Shown here: piece by piece, positions 55,998-64,000 of the stretch | Position numbering within the stretch: the stretch's first letter is position 1 | Layout: the number at the start of each line of letters is the position of its first letter | Source of the DNA: Calycina herbarum | Lineage: Eukaryota; Ascomycota; Leotiomycetes; Helotiales; Pezizellaceae | Assembly (NCBI GenBank): GCA_001414485.1 | Contig: LLEY01000032.1 | Coordinates: 248,001-312,000 of the forward strand | Direction of reading: 5' to 3' | DNA length: 64,000 bases | The notes under the pieces: model-generated | Database searches by the model: none | Told to the model about the DNA's origin: nothing | Seen by the model: only the letters and a program-made list of their open reading frames with translations | Position numbers and translations under genes: made by a program

Positions 55998-56776
55998 GAT
56001 GATGTGACAGCAGCGAAAGCTGCGGCCGAGATGTCGTTGAAATTTCTCTGTCGAGTTGAAGTTGTGAGGAAGTGAAGGAAAGCGCGAAGGAGACGCGGAT
56101 TCACGAGATGAATAAGCTGCCGAGGTTTTACCGCTGGCTTCTTTTCAGTTCCCCTGTTGCAATCCAAGTAAAGAATACCCGACCTTTATCCCCTCAGCTG
56201 CCATCAGGAACACCATAGACCGTGCGCGTAGATATACTATTTCTATTTCTATTTCAATCCAGTAATTTTCTATAGAAATAAGATTAAAACTCATAAACAT
56301 TATATTTAAGAAGTTATTAACCTCTCTATATACTTTTTTAAAAGTTTAACTACCTATATCGCTTAATACAGCTCTATTTATTTCATTACGCTCAGGCCGT
56401 TTCCACGGTGTTCCTGATGGCGTTTGAGGATAGCTATGCCCTCATGAGTTCCAGCAACTTGAAGCTGTCGTCTCATAGAGATTGTCTTACTGAGACTAAT
56501 CACTTTACTAGTACTTTCCTCACCAGGAACCAGTGGGAGCCAAGCTAACAATTGATCCAGGTATGTATTTATGTGGTTTGGTTTAAGCACGTGTAGCTTG
56601 CTGTGGGCCTCGGTCTGAAATAGTGCGGGGCTAACCGAAGAACCCCTGAACAATTCACGTACTGGAGAAGAACATAAGCAAGCAACATCGTCCCAACAAT
56701 TTAAATCATCAGAACAATTCTCCTCATCCATCTATACCTCACTCCCCTGAGAACTAGACAGAGAAATAAACCAATC
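55998..56776. other. Spacer between RING and enoyl-CoA hydratase genes
   Basis: The head-to-head spacer contains an AT-rich piece (56216-56370) and a doubtful minus-strand frame (56378-56731). Confidence 0.4.
56378..56731 (-). CDS. Doubtful small ORF upstream of the hydratase gene
   Basis: A 117-residue frame with an ATG (MDEENCSDDLNCWDDVACLC at its start) lies divergent to the enoyl-CoA hydratase gene, 45 bases from that start codon. No motif, no intron and no family were recognised. It overlaps the likely promoter, so it could be chance. Confidence 0.2.
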   Translation of the reverse strand: MDEENCSDDLNCWDDVACLCSSPVRELFRGSSVSPALFQTEAHSKLHVLKPNHINTYLDQLLAWLPLVPGEESTSKVISLSKTISMRRQLQVAGTHEGIAILKRHQEHRGNGLSVMK

Positions 56777-57830
56777 ATGGCGTCAGATTTGAAGACCAAA
56801 CCTCCGCCTCACCCTACCTTCCTCCTCTCATATCCCTCTTCGGGTGTCCTCTTGATGACCATAAATCGCCCAGAACAAATGAACTCCATACCTTTTGCTG
56901 CACATGTAAGCTTATTCTTTCCTAACCCAATCACTAAACCAGGTATCAAAATGCATTTCTTCCCCAACCATCTCCTCAAAGATCCAATCACTAACTCCCC
57001 TCAAGTGGGAAGCACAAACCATACTCACGTGGTACGACAACGAACCAAGTCTCTTGGTATGCATAATCACCGGCGCAGGAACCAAAGCTTTTTGCGCAGG
57101 ACAGGATCTAGTAGAAGTAGCAAGCTTCAAAGCTTCACCCCTTCCGGTTCAAATGCGTCGTCACCCACCGAGCGGGTTTTGTGGAATCAGTAGAAGGGTA
57201 GGGAAGAAACCCGTTATTGCGGCTGTGAATGGACTTGCATTGGGAGGGGGGACTGAGATTGTTTTGAATTGGTAAGCGCCACGTTCTTTTCAGATATTGA
57301 TTTTAGAACGAAGAAGGGGGTTTGTCACGTGCTGATTGGAACAAGCTGGATTGGACAAATTAAGAGACAAGAGTTAATAGACTTTCAGTGACATAATAAT
57401 AGCATCCCCAACCTCCTCCTTCGGACTTCCCGAAGTAAACGTAGGCCTCTACGCCGCAGCCGGGGGGCTTCCTCGTTTAGTCCACACAATTGGCATGCCA
57501 CTCGCCTCAGAAATCGCCTTAACTGGCCGTCGCTTGACAGCCTCTGAAGCCCTCTCCTACCATCTCATCAACAAGATTTCTGAGTCTCCAGAATCTCTGA
57601 TGAGTGAGGTTCTAAAATTGGCAAAGAAAGTTGCTGCACAAAGTCCGGATGCGGTTATTGTGACGAGAGCTGGATTGCGGGAGGCGTGGGAGACGGCTAA
57701 TGTGGAGAGTGCTACTAAGAGGGTGGGTGATAGGTATGATCAGGGATTATTTGAGGGGGAGAATGTTAGGATTGGGGTGGAGGCTTTCGTGAGGAAGGAG
57801 AAGCCGGTTTGGAAACCAAGTAAGCTTTAG
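56777..57830 (+). CDS. Enoyl-CoA hydratase/isomerase family protein, peroxisomal
   Basis: Exons 56777-56905, 57006-57271 and 57389-57830 join in frame to 278 residues; introns are 100 and 117 bases. The crotonase fold is clear: TINRPEQMNSI (near 29-39), ITGAGTKAFCAGQDL (oxyanion loop, Gly residues for CoA thioester binding), PVIAAVNGLALGGGTEI, and FGLPEVNVGLYAAAGGLPRL with the catalytic-site Glu. The protein ends in Ser-Lys-Leu, a canonical type 1 peroxisomal signal. It should add water to, or isomerise, enoyl-CoA in peroxisomal beta-oxidation. The exact reaction is not fixed by sequence. The intron 1 acceptor (TCAAG) is the one that gives the conserved WEAQTILTW continuation. Confidence 0.9.
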
Positions 57831-59984
57831 ATGTGGTTGTGTGTCGGAGTTCGGAGCTGGAGCTCTGAAGGGTCTTCGCGCAGATGAGTATTTGGGTATG
57901 ATAGATCATAGAGATGGAGGCAAATTCGATCTGGAATTTGCATAGAAACGATATAACAGGGTTACATCCACCAAGTTGGGCATCAGACGTTTTCTTCTTC
58001 TCCAGCCACGGACAACGTTTTTGATATCAAGCGAGAAGACAGCCCAATCCCACCATCAATAAAGCAAGCCCGAATCGTGGAGGCTGTCTCCGGATTTCAA
58101 GCTCTGAAGTGGTGGCGCAATGCAAGACCAAAAATAACCATTCAAAATCCTATGATTTCAAAACCCTCAGCTTCCCAAAATCAGAAACATCACACAACAC
58201 TCGTAAGAAAACACAAGCAAGACTCGAAGAACCTAACCAAACAAACCTTCACCCCACCAACCGCAAGGAACCGGAGAGCCTCAAAGATAACGCAATCCCC
58301 AAAGCCCCATTCGTCAACCAAATGTCAAATTTCCACATCATAGCTGACCGCATATCAGAAATCGTAAATGCAAAACCCAACCTGTCAGATAACACCGCAT
58401 GCAAGATAGGTGCCAGCACATTGGGCTCGTACCTCTTTTCAACTTTTCCCCGGTCTCATATATCTCCAGAACCCAAAGATCCCGTCTTCTGGGCTGAAGG
58501 TGGTGTATTTTCGGCAGCTAGAGCCGTAGTTAAGGAGGAAAAAAAGAAATGCAAATCCGGAGTACCGGTGGGAATCGAGCGTTAAAAGTGAGACATTGGG
58601 ATACACGAAACGTCCAGCTCGAGTCCTTGAGTCCTGAATCGGATGAACATCAGAAGTCAAAACAGCCAGACAGCCCTATTTCAAAAACAAGAAGCAAGAA
58701 ACGGCGCAACAGACAATCCGACAGCTTCATTTTCCCCAAACGAGACAAGACGTTATCTGCCATCTGATCTCTCACTCCCGTCACACCGCCAGATCAAGGT
58801 CTGTAAACCCAAGGATCCTCATGTTATGAACTAGGATCGAGCCGCCGGAGATAAAGGAATAAGAAGGTTGCAGGGCAAGTCCAATGCAAGAAATTCCATC
58901 ATTCTGCCTCGCTGCAAGGTTCAGGCGGACTGGGGATCATCTCATCTGCATCTGCAAAAAAACTTCCAGAAGGACTGCGTAAGCTTCCATACTCACGATC
59001 GTCCTCCACGTGCCCTCTCCAACGAATAACACACCCCTTTTCCCCACCGGATCGCTTCCGTCGCGTCCGGCCTCACATCGACAACCTCCATCATCTTTCC
59101 TCTCTCGTCCCATCCTCATCTCCTCAACTTTCTGATTCGACCATCGACCATCGTGCTTATCTGCACCCTCTCACCGACGAAACGCATACACCCCTGCCTT
59201 CCAAAATCCTTCCATTATCCTTCTAGAAGGAAATGTGACGCTAGCTTCGCCCTCTTTCCTTGGCCCCCAACCACTCACAACCCCCAAATTTCCGCCACAA
59301 AACCAGAGGCTTATTGTAAATTCTCCGATACGACCTGACTGATTGCTAGCTCCCCCCTCTCAACCAATGAAGTAAAATCCCTCACCCAAGCGCTAGCACC
59401 CCTGCAAGGAACTTCTGTAGAACACCAAGAAAGAAGCGGGAAAGAAGGGTCTGTTCTCAGGACTACGTGCCAGAGAGGAGGAAAATCGAGGCGAACCATG
59501 ATGAAGAAGGGAGGGAATTCGTGTGACAGGTTACACGTTCCCCGTTATTGATTGGCGCCTTGCGACGGGACACATATCAGCTGAACGCTGCTGCATGGAG
59601 AGATTGTGGAATGTCAGGTATTTCGAGAATGATTTCTGTGAGGCAGGCAGGCATTGAGGGTGATTCTCCCCTTGAAAGAAAGGGCATTGGCAGGTTGGGT
59701 CAAGTCAGAACCTAGTTATGAAGGATAGGGTATACTTGCTCCAGAGGGTTGCATATTCTTATCTTGCCTACCATGAGGAACTGGGACATTGGTCTATCTG
59801 TACAAGAATGAGAGGGTTCCCCGGACATGGCTCTTTCTCAATCCCAAATTTCCATACTCTCATGGTCCATTTGAACCCTACTTAGTTGTCTGTCCTACAA
59901 TCTAAACCACTTCTCCTGGTGCAAAGAATGAAACGACTTTTGATAATCCTCCACCTCAATCAACTTGACCAAGACAAGTCAACC
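57831..59984. other. Spacer of 2.1 kb, no gene recognised
   Basis: A and C-rich DNA with several short frames, one of 158 codons at 58109-58585 that has no ATG start and no motif. No RNA gene was identified. Confidence 0.4.
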
Positions 59985-60030
59985 ATGTCTGATAAAGCTA
60001 CTCAGGGCTCTCGCCAGAGGTAAGTCGTCA

Positions 60031-60186
60031 TCTCTCCCTCGCCGATTATGTGATTGCATGTCTTGCGGCTCTGCGTGTTGGCGGAGCCTTTCTGGTTCTC
60101 GAGCTTTCTTGTCCACCAACTCTTCTGGCCGACGTGATTGAAGACGCGAAGCCGATGGTCATTCTTACACATACCGGATCTGTTTA
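60031..60186 (+). pseudogene. Relic of an adenylation (AMP-binding) domain
   Basis: The frame reads DYVIACLAALRVGGAFLVLE, then PPTLLADVIEDAKPMVILTHTGS, and stops at TAG 60184. This matches one short internal part of NRPS-like or acyl-CoA-synthetase adenylation domains, where a helix is followed by GGAFLVLD, YPP and DAKP. The rest of the domain, about 400 residues, is absent on both sides. A short frame with ATG at 59985 precedes it, and a Lys/Glu-rich frame follows at 60203-60430. It looks like the leftover of a deleted biosynthetic gene. Confidence 0.5.
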
Positions 60187-61031
60187 GACTTGGAAGACAA
60201 CAGTGCTAAATAAATATAGCCCATGCGATTACGCCTCCCCCACAAACAACGCTACGGCAACTCGAGACTACTCGATGTACTACTCAATGGACAACTATAG
60301 CCGAAAAATCGAATCCTACGAACAGATGGTACTCTGCAACAGAAACGAGAAAGTCGAGGAGAGCATTCGACGACACACAACCTCGATGATGAAGAAGCTC
60401 AAGGATGTGGAGAAAAGCCTACCGAAGTAGGGAGAGTTGAATGGAGAGCTGGAAAGGAAGAGTGTGTATTGTTTGAGGGTGTCGACCACTATGCACCCTG
60501 GTGTGTGCACTCGGGTGGTTGTGAAGGAGGGTAGAGGCTGGGGCTATGTTGCCCGATACTTCATCTTATGTGTTGATATGTATGTTATGGTTGTATGATG
60601 TAATGAGGTGTGGGATCGGAGTTCTGGCAACGGTATACATGAATTATGATGATGGTGGGAGGGATATTGAATGCTAGTTCGAGACAAAACACGTTTTATT
60701 AAACTCGATGACAATGAAATTTATATGTGAAATGACTCTGTTCCCAGCACTTGCATAGAGAAGATGGAACACAAAGTAATGAGACTGTAGGTAGACATGG
60801 TGTTTCCCCCCAGCTGTATGATCTGATCAATTTTGCTGAGAAGAGACTTTAATCTTGTTGACCACCGACTACTAAGCTTGAATAACGAAACTCGAGAACA
60901 AGCGCCTAGAATCTGTCTACAAAAGCTTACACGGTATTAATGTTCATTGCCGCGGTTTTCTAATCGACTTAGTATACCGTCAATGTGGTCAGCTCGATAA
61001 CTGGGGAATATTTGCAAATTACGTAAAGCAA
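60187..61031. other. Spacer, no gene seen
   Basis: This is the 3' flank of the isomerase gene and unassigned DNA. The Lys/Glu-rich short frame at 60203-60430 has no recognisable domain. Confidence 0.4.
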
Positions 61032-62325
61032 TCATGGTCGTGACTTCACTCCATGAATCTCAGTAGCCGTTCTCACTTCAACCTCTCCATTCTCCATGCC
61101 GAAATAAGCCGCAACAGGTTTCTGTCCGCCACCTTCTTCACCAGCACTCTCAACTTGAGCACCATTTCTGCCGTGAAAGAGACCAACTTCCAAAACACCA
61201 ACAATTCTCTTCAATCGGCGTCCAAGATGGTGAACCTCCCAGTTACCATGTTGACCGTCTCCATGGTCTCCGTGCTTGAGGTCTTTGGCTAGGAGGAGAG
61301 GAGGGAATGGAGCATCCATTATCCACATTCCATTGTCTGTGACGACAGGTCCAGCTTTTGCGCTACCGCCTTGGCGGATGGTAGGATCTGGAGAACCGAG
61401 AGTGATCAGGATTCTTTTGATGGTTGGGGCAGCGAATGGGGCAATCTCGATAGGAATGGCTTTCCACTTGGTGAGTAGGCGTGGTTGAAGTTTTCGAGAA
61501 TCTGCATTTGTGTGAGCTTGTGTTGCGTTATATCCAAGGGACTGAAAACATACCAGCAACGCAGATGAATTTCTTTGCTGCAGTTGCTACCAGTTTCTCT
61601 TGAAACAAGCATGCACCACCGCCTTTGATGCAGTTTAGCTCCTCGTCTATCTCATCGGCGCCATCGAAAGCCACGTCCAGAGCCTGTCTCTTTCCCTTCA
61701 ATCCGAGATCTTGGAGACCCGTAGCAATTTGGAGAGCAGAAACGCCGTCTAACTTGGTGTGTCCTGCTTCAACTGGTGGCAGAGAATCGATACTTCCCAG
61801 GGGAAGACCAGCCTCGATGATCAATTGTTTGCTCTGGTCCCCGGTGGGAATAAAGACCATCTTGTTGGTGACATCTCTTCCCTTGGCTGCGATAGCTTCG
61901 ACCACGTAGACCACCGTGCTCCCAGATCCAATACCAATATATTTGTAGGAAGTGTCAAAATGATCCTCGACGGCCTTGTATGCCGCACGTCGCTTCGAGG
62001 CCTCGACTGTAGGCAGCTCTATGGGAAGAGGGGGAGGAGTGACATTTCCCGTGGATGTTAGTGAGGTCGCCATTGAGTATGCCCTTCCGTGAAGTTGGCC
62101 TTTCGTAGACGGGTTGGAGGCCCAAGATGAAGTGTTTTTATTATGGAGAAGCTGCGGGTGGGAAATCTGCGGAGATGCTCTCGACAGTAGCAACCCCGCG
62201 GTGGATTGACTCGGCGGGAGATGACGAGTTTGGTGCAACTTTCGTATTGTTTTTGATGGCAAATTGGAACCACAAAACAGAGGATTTGAGGCTATTCGGA
62301 AGTGGAGTGTTGAATTAGGTTTCAT
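61032..62325 (-). CDS. RKI1: Ribose-5-phosphate isomerase
   Basis: Exons 62325-61554 and 61501-61032 join in frame across a 52-base intron. The enzyme interconverts ribose 5-phosphate and ribulose 5-phosphate in the pentose phosphate pathway. Type A features are [15 protein letters not shown] (sugar-phosphate loop), [23 protein letters not shown] with the catalytic Asp pair, and [11 protein letters not shown]. Two starts are possible. ATG 62325 gives 413 residues with an 84-residue N-terminal extension rich in Ser, Arg, His and Leu, like a mitochondrial presequence. ATG 62073 gives 329 residues and begins where most family members begin. A His/Gly/Asp-rich insertion ([14 protein letters not shown]) lies in the C-terminal part, as in other filamentous fungi. 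Both forms may be made. It is divergent from the ULA1-like gene, about 500 bases away. Family is firm, start is open. Confidence 0.93.
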
Positions 62326-62820
62326 AGAGAAAGAAGAGAGGAAGGAGAGAGTGGAAAGATCAGATGGTGGTGGAGGTCACAGTATGCATGATAAGCTGTT
62401 GACTTTTAGTTCCGCTGTCGCCGCTCTGCTGTCACTCGCAAATGTGGGGGTCAGCCTGGGAGCTTATTCATCAACCATTCACCAATCACTTACTGGGAAG
62501 GAAAGAGCGGTCCACATTTACACGTGGAGATAGAGATGGGCGATAAGAGGTCAATTCACTGAGCTCAAGGGCTCCAGGCAACTTTCCGCGAGATAAATAC
62601 TCGTACAACCAGCATCAAGCACAGCGTCCATTCTCCATTTCTCAATTTTCTATTCAGCAAGCGTAACAACCCGGCCTCGACCCTTGAACGATTTATACCA
62701 GACACGCACTTGGACGTTGTTGACCACGAACCCCCGTTCCAACCCCCCCCTCATCTATCAACCCCCGCCATCGAACAAACGAACAAACGAACCTCAAATT
62801 CTACATCTGCATCTGCCACC
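62326..62820. promoter_or_regulatory. Divergent promoter region between RKI1-like and ULA1-like genes
   Basis: Only 495 bases separate the two start codons, so the promoters share this stretch. No clear TATA box stands out; a CAAACGAACAAACGAAC repeat sits just before the ULA1-like start. Confidence 0.45.
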
Positions 62821-64000
62821 ATGGTCGAGGTCATCGGAGACCAGACTCCTCCAATCCTTCATGGACCCTCGGATAAGGAGAAGAAATATGATAGACAACT
62901 GCGCCTCTGGGCGGCCAGCGGACAACAAGCTCTCGAAGAGGCGCATATTCTGTTGTTGAACTCGGGCTCAGGAACTGTTGGCGTTGAAACTCTAAAGAAC
63001 CTTGTTCTTCCAGGTACATATCCCGAAACTCTCTCTGCTAAAGAAATACTTATACTAACTTCCAAAAAGGCATTGGAAAGTTCACAATCGCGGATGAAGC
63101 AATTGTTGAGGAAGCTGACTTGGGAGTCAATTTCTTTTTGGACGAGGAAAGCTTGGGAAAATCAAGATCGGAAGCTTGCGTGAAACTTCTGCAAGAGCTC
63201 AACCCGGATGTGAAGGGCGAATGGTATGAACTCAAGAAGGTAGCTTGTATTCCAAATGAACTTGAGAAAACAACACTAATTGGACCATTTCAGGATCAAC
63301 CTTTACAGACCCTTCTTAGTGAACAGAGGTTTACTTTGCTCATGTATACCCTCCCTATCGAACCCGAAAACCTCAGAACCATCCAAATATATGCGAACGA
63401 AAACAAACTCCCCCTATTTTCGGTACAATCAGCAGGCTTCTACTCCGCCTTCCAAATACATTTGCCCGGTTCATTCCCAATAGTTGACACCCACCCAGAG
63501 GCAACTTCCACGCCTGATATGAGACTTAGAGCACCATGGAAGGAGCTCGCGGAATTTGCGGCAGAAATTACAAAGGATATTGACAGCCAGGAGGCACGCG
63601 AGCATGGCCATATCCCATATGTTGCCTTGATATTACACTATCTCGAAGAGTGGAAAGGAAAAAATGGCACAATCCCTTCGACCTATAAGGATAAGAAAAC
63701 CTTCACAACTTTCCTTGCGGCTGGAACACGTACGGATAATCCCGAGGGCGGAGAAGAAAACTATGAAGAAGCCGTGGCTGCAGTATTGAAATTACTCCTT
63801 GAGCCAGAGCTGAAAAAGTCCGTCAAGGAAGTGTTCGAACACCAACCAACGGAGGTAAGTTCTCCCCTCCCTATTGAAAAGCTCCCTACTAATATATTAC
63901 TTCTTCAAGGCGGAAGCGACCTCAAGCTTTTGGGTCATAGCCGACGCTGTCAAGCAATTCTACGCAAAACACGATGCTCTCCCATTACCAGGTTCTGTTC
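62821..64000 (+). CDS. ULA1: NEDD8-activating enzyme E1 regulatory subunit, 5' part
   Basis: Exons 62821-63013, 63070-63239, 63294-63854 and 63910 onward (cut by the window end) join in frame; introns are 54-56 bases. The start has a good context (CCACC before ATG). The product opens with [41 protein letters not shown], the N-terminal Rossmann half of the E1 family. Residues [10 protein letters not shown] and [20 protein letters not shown] are typical of the APP-BP1/Ula1 subunit, which pairs with Uba3 to activate NEDD8/Rub1 for cullin modification. The subunit has no catalytic Cys. Later visible segments include [17 protein letters not shown] and [14 protein letters not shown], as in the family. 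The C-terminal part lies beyond the window. Confidence 0.92.

Noticed and set aside
58109..58585. 158-codon frame downstream of the hydratase gene
   Set aside because: There is no ATG at its beginning and no motif. Composition follows the local A/C-rich background.
1..64000. CRISPR arrays, bacterial operons or ribosome-binding sites
   Set aside because: The window is fungal nuclear DNA with introns throughout, and no regularly spaced repeat arrays were seen.

Overview
The window reads as nuclear DNA of a filamentous ascomycete, most likely a Leotiomycete close to the Botrytis/Sclerotinia/Helotiales group. I infer this from short GT-AG introns (mostly 46-60 bases) with CTAAC-type branch sites, a fungal HET-domain protein, a P-type plasma-membrane proton pump, a fucose-lectin protein, an AflR-type regulator, and a CMR1-type regulator that combines two C2H2 fingers with a Zn2Cys6 cluster. 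AT-rich, low-complexity blocks (about 2700-3900, 14000-15500, 52500-53000 and 54000-54500) alternate with normal gene-bearing DNA, as in genomes with decayed, possibly RIP-mutated, repeats. Exon structures below were built by hand from splice signals. For every multi-exon gene I give, all exon phases join in frame.

Layout. 1-1420: HET-domain gene that stops early. 2176-2323: a tRNA-Phe(GAA) gene with the usual anticodon-loop intron plus a second, 57-base GT-AG insertion in the T loop, which is the most unusual object in the window. 2324-9820: gene-poor DNA with repeats and the long 5' flank of a proton ATPase gene (9821-13212). 13213-16191: AT-rich spacer with a TIR-bounded element. 16192-18194: TPR protein. 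18414-18638: a small inverted-repeat element. 19219-20914 (minus): an ACS/Dal5-type MFS transporter. 23539-25302 (minus): membrane-anchored fucose-lectin-like protein.

A DHN-melanin-like region covers about 26782-51736. It holds a tetrahydroxynaphthalene-reductase-like SDR (26782-27701), the CMR1-like regulator (28959-32340), an AflR-like Zn2Cys6 regulator (37338-38573), a non-reducing polyketide synthase with SAT-KS-AT-PT-ACP-ACP-TE order (41972-48510) and a divergently transcribed cytochrome P450 (49846-51736). The first four are on the minus strand and are separated by unusually long gaps. The working model is that the PKS makes the polyhydroxynaphthalene precursor, the SDR reduces it and the two regulators control the set. 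The role of the P450 is unknown. The PKS SAT domain appears to have lost both catalytic residues. No trihydroxynaphthalene reductase or scytalone dehydratase was found in the window.

51737-64000: poorly supported small ORFs, a HEI10-like RING protein for meiotic crossing-over (54545-55997, minus), a peroxisomal enoyl-CoA hydratase/isomerase (56777-57830, plus), a relic of an adenylation domain (about 60031-60186), ribose-5-phosphate isomerase (61032-62325, minus) and, divergent from it, the NEDD8-activating-enzyme regulatory subunit (from 62821, running off the window end).
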